Source: Nitrospirota bacterium | Lineage (GTDB): Bacteria > Nitrospirota > Nitrospiria > Nitrospirales > Nitrospiraceae | NCBI GenBank assembly: GCA_016219645.1 | Contig: JACRLR010000016.1 | Coordinates: 1 to 64,000 of the forward strand | Reading direction: 5' to 3' | Length of the DNA stretch: 64,000 nucleotides | Shown here: piece after piece, positions 1-9,494 of the stretch | How the letters are laid out: each line of letters starts with the position of its first letter | How positions within the stretch are numbered: position 1 is the first letter of the stretch | Position numbers and translations under genes: made by a program | The notes under the pieces: model-generated | What the model was told of the DNA's origin: nothing | The model's database searches: none | The model's input: only the letters and a program-made list of their open reading frames with translations

Positions 1-1
1 C

Positions 2-385
2 AAGAATTATCAGATGGTGCAGTCGCCAGGGCCTGACGTGATGCACGTCCGTATCGGCATTACCGAAGCCGGTAAAAACGTTCCGGTGGTGGATAACCTC
101 ACCGCCGCGTATCCGGCCGCCATGGTCCTGTCAAAAGGGAAAAAATACGTCAGCAGCACCGAGTCGTTTGTCGGCAAGGCGTCGATTGAAGCGGAAGCGA
201 CCGACAGTCAGACCGGTGAACTGCTGGCTGCCGCAGTCGATCGCCGGGGAGGCGGCAAGTATGCCTGGAAGTCGCTGCATCGGTGGGGCGATGTCGAAGA
301 GGCCTTTACCTATTGGGCCAAGAAGTTTGCCTGGCGGGCCTGCATGATGCGGGGCGACGCCACGTGCGAGCTGCCGAAGGAATAG
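2..385 (+). CDS. DUF3313-like exported protein, 5' end cut by the window edge
   Basis: The frame is open from base 2, so the true start lies outside the window. A near-identical complete copy at 51787-52218 (minus) is 143 residues and begins with a short hydrophobic leader, so about 16 residues are missing here. The pattern (an HVRIGITEA stretch early, WGDVEEAFTYWAKKFAWR near the end) is what I recall of the DUF3313 family of small envelope proteins; no enzymatic role is known to me. The gene sits 88 bases before an arylsulfatase with a strong ribosome-binding site, and the same pairing occurs in the inverted copy, so the two are probably co-transcribed. The family call is from memory of the pattern; the pairing is seen directly. 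Confidence 0.7.
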   Translation, partial: KNYQMVQSPGPDVMHVRIGITEAGKNVPVVDNLTAAYPAAMVLSKGKKYVSSTESFVGKASIEAEATDSQTGELLAAAVDRRGGGKYAWKSLHRWGDVEEAFTYWAKKFAWRACMMRGDATCELPKE

Positions 386-473
386 CGGATCGTTCGAAGT
401 GACGTTCACCGACGGTTGAGCATGCGTTGCGTGAAGAAAGATGCACGCTACCATATAAGAAGGAGGAGCAGTC

Positions 474-2051
<1,578 letters not shown>

Positions 2052-2085
2052 CAGCAGACTCGGAGACACGCTGACTCAACACATC

Positions 2086-2117
2086 GGGCCGCACTCGCCG
2101 CAAGGCGGGTGCGGCCC
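2086..2117 (+). terminator. Strong hairpin after arylsulfatase
   Basis: A 14-base inverted repeat (GGGCCGCACTCGCC and its partner, one G-T pair) with a GCAA loop lies 35 bases after the sulfatase stop. No T-run follows, so it may stabilise the 3' end or act with Rho rather than be a classical terminator. An equivalent hairpin follows the paralogous sulfatase at 50080-50108. Confidence 0.6.
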
Positions 2118-2149
2118 GACAAGCCACTGATTCCAAGCAGGGGCCCCTC

Positions 2150-2209
2150 ATGAAAATCTTACACGCGCAACATCTCATTGTCATGGCGCTCGTTTCAGTT
2201 CAGGCTTGA
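2150..2209 (+). pseudogene. Remnant of the 5' end of a HAD-family gene
   Basis: Twenty codons reading MKILHAQHLIVMALVSVQA and stop. They match the signal-peptide start of the HAD/2H gene at 3455 (MMKTMRTQHLIVAALVCALA), with matching DNA such as CAACATCTCATTGTC. It occupies the place directly after the sulfatase where the inverted module also has a downstream sulfatase or HAD gene. I read it as the stump of an earlier HAD gene interrupted when the AAA ATPase gene arrived. Confidence 0.65.
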
Positions 2210-2242
2210 GAAATATAAAATGACAGTTTAAGATTCTCATTC

Positions 2243-3418
2243 ATGCGCTATATCAGACGCCAACTGGAAGAGCAGGTGTTGCAGGCGGTGAAAGGTTTTC
2301 CGGCCGTGGTGCTGACCGGGCCGCGCCGTGCCGGCAAGACGTTGCTGCTGCGGCGGCTGTTTCCCAAGGCGAGCTACTTTCTGCTCGAAGACCCCGACAT
2401 GGTGGCGCGGCTCCGGGCCGATCCGCAGGGATTCCTCGACGCCGTGCCGACGCCCGCGATCCTCGACGAGGTGCAGAATGTGCCGGAGGTATTCGCGTTC
2501 GTGCGCTCGCGAATTGATCGCCGGCCGCGGCGCATGGGACAGTGGCTGTTGACCGGTTCGCAGGAATCGCCGCTGATGCGGGGTGTGACGGAATCCATGG
2601 CGGGCCGGGCGGCGGTGCTACAATTGCTCCCGCTGTCGTGGCGTGAGACGCCGAAGGTCAGCCTGTGGCGCGGCGGGTATCCCGAGGTGGTGGCACGTCT
2701 GAGCGGGGCGCGCTTGTGGTTCAGTTCATATTTGCAGACGTACCTGGAACGGGATGTCCGGGGCGTGACGGCAGTGAAGAACCTCGCGCTGTTCCGCCGG
2801 TTCCTCGCGTTACTGGCCAGCCGGCATGGGCAGGTGTTGAACAAGACCGATCTGGCTGCGCCGTTGGGTGTGAGTGTGCCGACCATTGCCCAGTGGCTCG
2901 GCATACTGGAGACAACCGCGCAAATCCTGATCGTGCCGCCGTTTTACGAGAACCTCGGCAAACGCCTGATCAAGTCGCCCAAGATATATGTCGCCGATGC
3001 CGGTCTCGCGTGTCATTTGCTGGGCATTGATACGGTGGGAGAATTGGCTCGATCGCCGTTTCGCGGCGCGTTGTTTGAAGGTTTCATCGCGGCGGAGATC
3101 GCCAAAGCTCAGGTGAACGCGGGCGGCCGGCGCGAGCTGTACTATTTTCGCGACGAGCAGGGCTTGGAAGTGGATTTTCTCGTGCCCGGACGCGCCGGAG
3201 CTGTGGCGCTGGTGGAGTGCAAGGCCGGACACACGGTGACGCCCGCCATGGCCGCGCCGATGCAACGGCTGGCCGAGGCGCTAAAACGGAATCGCGCAAA
3301 GGCTGCCGGCACGAAGATGTTCCTTGTCCATCAATCACCGCAGGCGGGAACACCGACAGCGGCTGTCGCTCCCGGCGTGCGGGCGCTGCCATGGCAGGAG
3401 TTTCTCGAAGAGCTGTGA
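2243..3418 (+). CDS. AAA family ATPase with DUF4143 C-terminal domain
   Basis: 391 residues. Walker A is GPRRAGKT at residues 26-33 and Walker B ends in AILDE at 72-76. The C-terminal third (from about residue 270: GALFEGFIAAEIAKAQ, then ELYYFRDEQGLEVDFLV) is typical of the DUF4143 domain, whose E/D-x-D and later ECK residues resemble a PD-(D/E)xK nuclease fold. The family is widespread, mobile between genomes and of unknown function. No partner gene of known type is adjacent, and it splits two parts of a HAD gene, so it looks like a recent arrival. No clear ribosome-binding site is visible; the upstream region is AT-rich compared with its neighbours. Confidence 0.85.
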   Translation: MRYIRRQLEEQVLQAVKGFPAVVLTGPRRAGKTLLLRRLFPKASYFLLEDPDMVARLRADPQGFLDAVPTPAILDEVQNVPEVFAFVRSRIDRRPRRMGQWLLTGSQESPLMRGVTESMAGRAAVLQLLPLSWRETPKVSLWRGGYPEVVARLSGARLWFSSYLQTYLERDVRGVTAVKNLALFRRFLALLASRHGQVLNKTDLAAPLGVSVPTIAQWLGILETTAQILIVPPFYENLGKRLIKSPKIYVADAGLACHLLGIDTVGELARSPFRGALFEGFIAAEIAKAQVNAGGRRELYYFRDEQGLEVDFLVPGRAGAVALVECKAGHTVTPAMAAPMQRLAEALKRNRAKAAGTKMFLVHQSPQAGTPTAAVAPGVRALPWQEFLEEL

Positions 3419-3454
3419 CGACGAAGCAAGCCTATCAAGCGCCGAAAGGACCCC

Positions 3455-5110
3455 ATGATGAAAACTATGCGCACACAACATCTCATTGTCGCTGCGCTCG
3501 TGTGCGCGCTGGCTCTTACCACCACCATCGCCCACGCCGCTGACGCGCTCCCGTCCTGGAATGACGGAGCAGTCAAGCAGTCTGTGGTTGAATTCGTGGC
3601 GAAGGTGACGAAGGAAGGCGGACAGGATTTTGTCCCGCCTGCCGAGCGCATCGCCGTCTTCGACAACGACGGCACCCTCTGGGCCGAGCAGCCGCTGCCC
3701 GTTCAATTGTACTTTGCGCTCGACCGCGTGAAGGCCCTCGCGCCGCAGCATCCCGAATGGAAGACCAAGGAGCCGTTCGCTTCGCTGCTCAAGGGCGATC
3801 TGAAAACCGCGCTCACGGGCGGCGACCACGCGCTCCTCGAACTCCTCATGGCCACGCACGCGGGCAATACCACAGCGGAGTTCGAGCAGATCGTCAAGGA
3901 CTGGATCGCCACCGCGAAACATCCGAAGACCGGGCGGCTGTACACCGAAATGGTCTATCAGCCCATGCTCGAACTGCTGGCCTATCTGCGCGCGAACGGC
4001 TTTAAGAACTACATCGTCTCCGGCGGCGGTATCGAATTCATGCGCCCGTGGACGGAGAAAGTCTATGGCATCCCGCCCGAGCAGGTCATTGGCAGCAGCA
4101 TCAAAACGAAGTTCGAGTTGCGCGATGGCAAACCCGTGCTCGTGCGTCTGCCGCAGTTGAACTTCAATGACGACAAGGCCGGCAAGCCCGTCGCCATCAA
4201 CCAGCACATCGGCAGGCGCCCGATCGCCGCCTTCGGAAATTCCGTGGGCGACCAGCAGATGCTGGAATACACGCAGGGCGGCAGCGGCGCGCGGTTCGAG
4301 CTGCTCGTGTTGCACGACGACGCGGCCCGAGAATTCCCCTACGGTCCGGCGCGCGGATTGCCGAACGTCAAGCTCGGTGCCTTCACGCCGGCACTCGATG
4401 AGCATGCGAAGAAAGATGGCTGGACTGTTGTCAGCATGAAGGACGATTGGAAGAGCGTCTTCCCTGCCGCGCAGTCCGAGATCACCGCCATTGACATCCT
4501 GCTGCTGCCGGACGCTACGATGATCCAGCACGCGGAGGCTGACAACGCCCGCCTGCTCGGAGTCTTCCCGAAAGGCTTCGCTCTCGACGCCGCACACCAC
4601 CCGCACATCACGATGCTCCAGTGTTTCGTCCGCACGGCGGACTTGGACAACGTGTATGCCGCGGAAGAAAAGGTATTCGCCGCCGCCAACGTCAACGCCA
4701 TGAAGCTGGAGGCCGTCAAGTTGTACTACATCCCGGCCGGGGCGCTTGGGCTCGCCGGCATTGTTGCGAAGCCGACCCCGGAATTACTCAAGCTGCAAAA
4801 GGACATCATAGCCGCCGCGAAGCCATTCATGCTGGAAACCGGCCCCATTGGCGCGTTCACTGCTGGGCACGATAATCCTGCCATCGACGTGGCCCTCATC
4901 CAGTACGTGTCGACGTTCGATCCGAATGCGTCTGGCGCAAAGTTCAATCCGCATGTCAGCACTGGCACCGCGCCGAAAGAGTACCTCGACAAGATGCTCG
5001 CTGAACCGTTTAAGCCGTTCACCTTCTCGCCGGCGGGCGCGGCGGTTTACCAGCTCGGCCCGTTCGGCACGGCGGCGAAGAAACTCAAAGAATGGGAATT
5101 GAAACCCTGA
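3455..5110 (+). CDS. Exported HAD phosphatase fused to a 2H-phosphoesterase-like domain
   Basis: 551 residues. A signal peptide covers about 1-29 (TIAHAAD). Residues 60-335 are a HAD hydrolase: motif I is D70-N-D-G-T, motif II is IVSGG with Ser189, and the terminal acidic motif is GNSVGDQQ near 261-268. Residues about 345-551 form a second domain with H384-I-T and H500-V-S, the paired H-x-T/S signature of 2H phosphoesterases (2',3'-cyclic phosphodiesterase or RNA-ligase-like fold). A periplasmic fusion of a phosphomonoesterase with a cyclic-phosphate-opening domain suggests two-step release of phosphate, but this is inference. A broken homologue lies at 46384-47499. ATG 3455 and ATG 3458 both fit as the start. 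Confidence 0.8.
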   Translation: MMKTMRTQHLIVAALVCALALTTTIAHAADALPSWNDGAVKQSVVEFVAKVTKEGGQDFVPPAERIAVFDNDGTLWAEQPLPVQLYFALDRVKALAPQHPEWKTKEPFASLLKGDLKTALTGGDHALLELLMATHAGNTTAEFEQIVKDWIATAKHPKTGRLYTEMVYQPMLELLAYLRANGFKNYIVSGGGIEFMRPWTEKVYGIPPEQVIGSSIKTKFELRDGKPVLVRLPQLNFNDDKAGKPVAINQHIGRRPIAAFGNSVGDQQMLEYTQGGSGARFELLVLHDDAAREFPYGPARGLPNVKLGAFTPALDEHAKKDGWTVVSMKDDWKSVFPAAQSEITAIDILLLPDATMIQHAEADNARLLGVFPKGFALDAAHHPHITMLQCFVRTADLDNVYAAEEKVFAAANVNAMKLEAVKLYYIPAGALGLAGIVAKPTPELLKLQKDIIAAAKPFMLETGPIGAFTAGHDNPAIDVALIQYVSTFDPNASGAKFNPHVSTGTAPKEYLDKMLAEPFKPFTFSPAGAAVYQLGPFGTAAKKLKEWELKP

Positions 5111-5260
5111 GGTGTCGAATGGCGCATTCCTGCTACACCGATTCGCAAGCCGCCTATCGGACAACTCGACAGAGCTTGGGATGAAGCGCAGGCCAAAGGC
5201 TGGACGATCGTGGATATGAAACAGGATTGGAAGACCGTCTTTCCGTCCGAAAACAAGTGA
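5111..5260 (+). pseudogene. Remnant of the 3' end of a second HAD gene
   Basis: Directly after the HAD/2H stop, in the same frame, 49 open codons end in GQLDRAWDEAQAKGWTIV, DMKQDWKTVFPSENK and stop. They match the end of the HAD domain just upstream (DEHAKKDGWTVVSMKDDWKSVFP, residues 315-337), followed by a stop instead of a 2H domain. There is no start codon or ribosome-binding site. This suggests that a plain HAD gene without the 2H domain once stood here and that the fusion gene recombined into it, leaving its 3' end. Confidence 0.65.
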
Positions 5261-5277
5261 GTTGTAATCGGCGAGAC

Positions 5278-5718
5278 ATGAAACGAACGTGGTTGTCAGT
5301 GTCGATTGTGGCCATTGCCCTGATCTCTCCATGGGAAGGGGTTGGCAGGGGAGAGCCGCTGTCAACTCACCAATTGACGGGCGTCGAGTGGCGGGTGCAG
5401 GAACTCTCCGGTCACTCGGTCGCATCGTCCGTTGATCGGCAGCAGCCGTTCATCATCTTTGACGAAGCGAAGAAACAAGCCAGCGGCTACGCCGGCTGCA
5501 ACCGTTTCTTTGGCGGGTACGAACTGGAGGGAGTTGCGTTGAGGTTCGGCCTGATCGGCGCAACCAAGCGCGCATGCCCTGATCTTGAGGAGGGCGTCGA
5601 AACGGAATTTTTTAAAGCCCTCGATGCTACCAGTGGCTGGCGGATCGTCGATGGGACACTCGAGTTGCTGAATGGCGATCTGGTACTGGCGCGTCTAAAG
5701 AAGATTCAAGGGCCATGA
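5278..5718 (+). CDS. META/HslJ-domain exported protein
   Basis: 146 residues from ATG 5278, chosen because it begins a signal peptide (MKRTWLSVSIVAIALISPW, cut near GRGEP). The mature part carries the META-domain pattern: a W-R-V-QEL strand, GYAGCNRFFGGYELEG with its conserved G-C-N, a second Cys in TKRACPD, then ETEFFKAL. The two cysteines are conserved in the HslJ type. Such proteins are small periplasmic or outer-membrane-associated stress proteins of unclear biochemistry. It lies 17 bases after the HAD remnant and may be the last gene of the sulfatase/HAD operon. Confidence 0.8.
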   Translation: MKRTWLSVSIVAIALISPWEGVGRGEPLSTHQLTGVEWRVQELSGHSVASSVDRQQPFIIFDEAKKQASGYAGCNRFFGGYELEGVALRFGLIGATKRACPDLEEGVETEFFKALDATSGWRIVDGTLELLNGDLVLARLKKIQGP

Positions 5719-5846
5719 GGTGTACCGGTCTACCATGCTCCAGCCGGATCCCTGTACTTCCATCACCGGCGCCTGTCGAAACGTTGCTCTCCCTGTCCCT
5801 TGCCGATCATTGACTGGTCAGTCGCCTCATACCGCACGCTGCAGAC

Positions 5847-6140
5847 CTAACGAGTCGCCGTTACGGCGAGGCGGAACCCTAATGCATGGAGGAGCGCATC
5901 GAGACTTCTGAGTTCGGGGTTCCCACGCTCTGAGAGCATCTTGTAGAGGCTTTCACGGTTGAGCTTGGCTTTCTCGGCGAGTTGCCCCACGCCCCCCTGG
6001 GCTTCGGCCACGTTTCTCAATGCCAGTAGGAACAATTCAGGATCATCTTCCTCCAGGGCTGCATTCAAATACTCTTTGGCCTCGCCTGCATCGCGCAGGC
6101 TTTCGATCAAATCCGGTTGATAGGCTGTACGTTTTTTCAT
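5847..6140 (-). CDS. HigA-type antitoxin (XRE, HI1420 family)
   Basis: 97 residues from ATG 6140. The first part, YLNAALEEDDPELFLLALRNVAEAQGGVGQLAEKA, is typical of addiction-module antidotes of the HI1420 type. A helix-turn-helix follows (LNRESLYKMLSERGNPELRSLDALLHALGF). It overlaps the upstream toxin gene by four bases (ATGA), the usual arrangement for translational coupling. It should neutralise the toxin and autorepress the pair by binding the promoter upstream of 6469. Confidence 0.88.
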   Translation of the reverse strand: MKKRTAYQPDLIESLRDAGEAKEYLNAALEEDDPELFLLALRNVAEAQGGVGQLAEKAKLNRESLYKMLSERGNPELRSLDALLHALGFRLAVTATR

Positions 6141-6469
6141 AACCGCCTCCTGTACTCGTTCCAATACCGTTTGGCCGTTTCAATATCCTTGCTCTGTGTG
6201 CTTTTGTCGCCTCCGCAAAGGAGCAGCACGATTGTTGCCCCTTCTTGGCCGAAATACACGCGATAGCCTGAGCCATAATCGATTCGTAGTTCCTGCACTC
6301 CTTCACCTACGGCATGGCAATCCCCCAAATTGCCTAGACTAACTCGATCCAACCGTATGCGGATCTTTGCGCGAGCCCTGATGTCGCGGAGAGATGCAAT
6401 CCATTCACTGAAGGGTTCGCGACCATCTTCGGTGACATAGATGTGAAGCTCTTTGGGTGTCGCTTCCAT
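6137..6469 (-). CDS. RelE/HigB-family toxin (Gp49-like)
   Basis: 110 residues with the phage-derived Gp49-like/RelE pattern: FSEWIASLRDIRARAKIRIRLDRVSLGNLGD near the start, then the core ELRIDYGSGYRVYFGQEG and LLLCGGDKSTQSKDIETAKRYW. The R-I-DYGSGYRVY strand and the final K-x-x-DI-x-x-A helix are conserved in ribosome-dependent mRNA endonucleases of this group. It is the first gene of a two-gene unit, toxin before antitoxin as in higBA. It appears intact. Confidence 0.88.
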   Translation of the reverse strand: MEATPKELHIYVTEDGREPFSEWIASLRDIRARAKIRIRLDRVSLGNLGDCHAVGEGVQELRIDYGSGYRVYFGQEGATIVLLLCGGDKSTQSKDIETAKRYWNEYRRRL

Positions 6470-6625
6470 ACCGGCAAGTGTAGCTTATGCGCTACTATCT
6501 GGCAAGGGGGGAGAATGCCTCGGGAGAAGTATCGCTGGACGACTGGCCTTGCGTTCCGGCGACTCCAAAATCACCATGTGGGCTCAGTCCAAACTGTCTC
6601 AGCAGAGGGTTTCACTCCACTCCTA

Positions 6626-7531
6626 CTACGTTTCCTGCTGTCCTGTTCCTTGGAAGTTTCTGGGAAAACCCAGACAGACATCACCGGCGATGGATCGGTC
6701 GCCGCTTGCTCCGCTTTGACGGGCCACAATAGGGTATCGTAGACGTTCCATTGTCAGTGTGGCCATACTGGCCAGCCTGGCCCCAAGCGCAGGGTCCATA
6801 GTCTGAACCTGATTCGTGAAAAGCGCGATGGCGTGGCGCCGCAGCCGTTCGTCGATCTCGCGCGCGAGATCTCTGAGGCCGGTTCGAATGGACGTTTCGA
6901 TCGCGTCCCTTGAAACGAGGAGTCCGACCAGCCACGAAGGACCGGGCAGTTCCAAGAGAAAGTCCTCAACAGAGTGGCGCAGCATCGTCTTCAGATCGCT
7001 GGACTGATCGGGCTTGAGCACGAGCCGGCCTGATGCCTTCCCGCCCTTTCCGATGCAGGTGAGGGCGATACCGTTCGGGGTAATCGTTCCGGAGATCCGT
7101 TCGAGGTCGGCGACCTGTTTTTTCGTCTGTTCCAATAGACCGGCGAGATCGGCTTGAGAAAACCCGGATTTGTCTGAAATCACAGCGCGGGCCACGTAGA
7201 TCTCTTGTGCATGTTGGTCTAATGCGCCGGGTCGAACGCAGGCGGATCGATACCAACAACTCTCCTGAAGTTTTTCAGAGCCCCCCGCAACCACGAATAC
7301 CGGAGCATCGGGGACTTGTGATAGGTCCAGCTCGAAACGCCCTGTGTCATCCGTTCGACAGGGGGGCGGCAACGGAGATCCGGAATGAGCTCCATCGCCT
7401 CGGCAGAGTCTGACCCAGCCATTCTTGATCAGGCGGACGCAGTCCGGATGCGGCCGGCGCGACTTCAGCACGTAACGCTGAACGAACGACTCAAAATTTG
7501 TGATCTCATAGAGGGTGCCGTGCAGGGTCAT
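6626..7531 (-). CDS. Protein of unknown function
   Basis: About 301 residues from ATG 7531, preceded at ten bases by AGGAAG; a GTG six bases further upstream is an alternative start. I do not recognise the family. There is no signal peptide or membrane segment. Visible parts are an N-terminal stretch rich in Cys, Arg and Pro (residues 20-60), a region with LDLSQVPDAPVFVVAGGSEK, a helical segment with AGLLEQTKKQVADLERISG, and a C-terminal helical region with paired basic and acidic residues (RDLAREIDERLRRHAIALF). It stands alone on the minus strand between a TA pair and the divergent TolC-like gene. Length and codon use support a real gene. Confidence 0.6.
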   Translation of the reverse strand: MTLHGTLYEITNFESFVQRYVLKSRRPHPDCVRLIKNGWVRLCRGDGAHSGSPLPPPCRTDDTGRFELDLSQVPDAPVFVVAGGSEKLQESCWYRSACVRPGALDQHAQEIYVARAVISDKSGFSQADLAGLLEQTKKQVADLERISGTITPNGIALTCIGKGGKASGRLVLKPDQSSDLKTMLRHSVEDFLLELPGPSWLVGLLVSRDAIETSIRTGLRDLAREIDERLRRHAIALFTNQVQTMDPALGARLASMATLTMERLRYPIVARQSGASGDRSIAGDVCLGFPRNFQGTGQQET

Positions 7532-7689
7532 ACGCACATTACTTCCTGATCGTATCGCCGAAGTTCAGCGATGTGAGTGAAGACCATGAGGTGAGTCGGT
7601 GGTGTTAAGGGTGAGGCGCAGACCCGGCGGCTCGTCCTCGGATGCTGATCGGTCCGAGACCTCTCACGTTCAAACAATCCTGGCCGCTT

Positions 7690-7858
7690 GTACCATGCAT
7701 CTCCTTCAGCTGACAAGACCTATTTCCTGTCCTTACACTATGTGCTAACTTTACATCCCTTTTCACTTCGTGTGTGGTCTGTCTGGTTTGTTTGGTTTGT
7801 CTGGTTAGTTTCGTTCAACCCAACAAACCAAATAAACCAAATAAACCAAACAGACCAG
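7690..7858. repeat. Leader element with GGTTTG/CAAACC inverted repeat, copy A
   Basis: The 7538-7875 gap holds two joined parts. 7690-7770 closely resembles 21427-21503 (TCAGC-GA-AAGAC, TTTCCTG, TGTGCTA, TTCACTTC in the same order). It is followed at 7774-7858 by a run of GGT-CTGT-CTGGTTTG units and then the complementary AAACCAAATAAACC units, able to form a long imperfect hairpin. It ends 17 bases before the start of the TolC-like gene, so it would lie in its leader or promoter. Confidence 0.75.
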
Positions 7859-7875
7859 GATCAAGGAGGGATCAT

Positions 7876-9297
7876 ATGAACATTCAGTTCAGGCATGGGC
7901 GTAAGGAGACCAGACGCTGCATCCTCCCGTGGGCGATGGCCCCCGCGCTCATGATCGCCATTGCATGGCCAGGGTTGATCATAGATGCTCCGGCGCTGGC
8001 GGCGAACCAGATAGAAACGGAATCCTGGATCGATAATATTCTTGGGAGGTCTGGGTTCAAGCGCGGTCAGGCGCCGGAACCGACGATGAAGCCGGCGCCG
8101 CGTCCTTCCTTCCCGAAGGTCTTGCGGCTCACGCTGGATGACGCGATGGCGCTATTCCTGAAGCAAAACCTCGATCTCATCATCGCAAGTTACGGAATCG
8201 ATGCCGCGAAGGGCCGGCAGATCACCGCGCGGCTATATCCGAATCCAACTCTATCGGTCAGTACTCTTAGCGCCTATACGCAGGGGTGCAACTTTGACAA
8301 GTGCGGTGCGGTGGCTCCGTCGCTGACCCAACTGTTCGAGGTTGCGGGGAGACGGGGATACCGGATGGAGGCTGCCGCATTGGATACCATGTCCATCGAA
8401 GCGAAGTTTGAAGACGCGGTGCGGCAGTTGGGGTTCACGCTCAAGGAGACGTATTTCCGGGTGCAACGGCAGCGAGGGCACCTTGCGGTGGACCAAGAGG
8501 TCCAAAGCGTTCTTATCAAGTTACTGCACGGCTTCATCGGCGAGGGGAAAAAGGCCGGTCAGGATCTCGATCGCGTCCGGCTGGGCCTGCTGGCCGTGAA
8601 TGCCGACTCCGAGGTGCTCCGAGATATGCAGAGGATCGAAGAGGCATCGGGAGATTTGCGGATGATGTTGCAAATTCCGCCGGACGTGGAACTGGAACTC
8701 GACACGAATCTTGCGTATCGTCCGGCGGAACCGAACTTTGCAAAGTTGCTGGAGTATGCTCTGGCGAATCGGCCGGACATCCGGTCTAAAAGGCTGACCC
8801 GTGACAAGCGAAAGACTGAGTTACAGCTTGCCAAGGCGATCCGGATTCCCAACGTGACAACCAATCTCGGCTATTCGGTGCAGGGACCGCAGGGCCCCGA
8901 TAACCAGCAACAGTGGGCCTTGGGTCTTTCCGTGCCGTTGCCCGTCTTTAACCGGAATCAGGGTGGGATCGTCGAGGCTGAAGTCGCAGTCAGTTCGATT
9001 GACGCGGAGATCGAGAAGACGGAGATCCAGATTCAGAACGAGGTCGCTGTCGCCTACCGGAAGTTCTTGCATGGGCGGAAACTTGTTGAGGCCACGAACG
9101 GAGCCATGGCGCAGGCGTCAACCCTGTTGGGCGCGGCGCAGCAGGCGTTCGTCAAGAAAGAGATCGGAATTGTGGATCTAGAGAATACATACCGCTCCTA
9201 TGCCGACACGGAGGAAAACCATCTGGAAGCGATATTCGGTTATCAGCAGAATTGGCTGCGGCTCGAGTGGGCGGCCGGACGTGATATCACGTTCTAG
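7876..9297 (+). CDS. TolC-family outer-membrane efflux protein
   Basis: 473 residues from ATG 7876, chosen for AAGGAGGGATCAT just upstream; the open frame runs further up into the repeat, but that is not coding. A basic N-terminus with a hydrophobic segment (MAPALMIAIAWPGLIIDAPALAAN) is the export signal. The body shows the two-fold outer-membrane-factor pattern: LTLDDAMALFLKQNLDLIIASY, then ITARLYPNPTLSV; in the second half FAKLLEYALANRPDIRSKRL, AIRIPNVTTNLGYS and PLPVFNRNQGGI. It should be the outer-membrane tunnel of an efflux system of the CzcC/CusC kind. No RND pump or adaptor gene lies beside it, so its partner must be elsewhere. Confidence 0.88.
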   Translation: MNIQFRHGRKETRRCILPWAMAPALMIAIAWPGLIIDAPALAANQIETESWIDNILGRSGFKRGQAPEPTMKPAPRPSFPKVLRLTLDDAMALFLKQNLDLIIASYGIDAAKGRQITARLYPNPTLSVSTLSAYTQGCNFDKCGAVAPSLTQLFEVAGRRGYRMEAAALDTMSIEAKFEDAVRQLGFTLKETYFRVQRQRGHLAVDQEVQSVLIKLLHGFIGEGKKAGQDLDRVRLGLLAVNADSEVLRDMQRIEEASGDLRMMLQIPPDVELELDTNLAYRPAEPNFAKLLEYALANRPDIRSKRLTRDKRKTELQLAKAIRIPNVTTNLGYSVQGPQGPDNQQQWALGLSVPLPVFNRNQGGIVEAEVAVSSIDAEIEKTEIQIQNEVAVAYRKFLHGRKLVEATNGAMAQASTLLGAAQQAFVKKEIGIVDLENTYRSYADTEENHLEAIFGYQQNWLRLEWAAGRDITF

Positions 9298-9340
9298 CAG
9301 GATGTTGGAATAGTCCGCCTGCACCAGAAGAGCGTTATGG

Positions 9341-9448
9341 TGTTTATTTGGTTTGTTTCGTTTGTTTGCTCAGACAAGACCAACCAGGTGAACCAAATCA
9401 ACCAGATAAACAAAACAAACCAGAGCAACCAAATGAACCGTACAGACC
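9341..9448. repeat. GGTTTG/CAAACC inverted repeat, copy B
   Basis: TTTATTTGGTTTGTTTCG with neighbouring units is followed by AACCAAATCAACCAG-type units and ends near CGTACAGACC. It fills most of the space between the TolC-like gene and the Ca2+/H+ antiporter, whose start codon follows about 47 bases later. Confidence 0.8.
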
Positions 9449-9494
9449 ATGCTTGTCCAAGATGCGCCGTACGCTGCGAGAAAGGAAAGCCGAC

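Noticed and set aside
3335-4606. Minus-strand open frame of 423 codons opposite the HAD/2H gene
   Set aside because: Antisense shadow of a gene with clear motifs; no start signal.
7774-7858. GGTTTG/CAAACC repeats as a CRISPR array
   Set aside because: Units are 8-9 bases, contiguous, inexact and arranged as inverted arms; there are no spacers and no cas genes.
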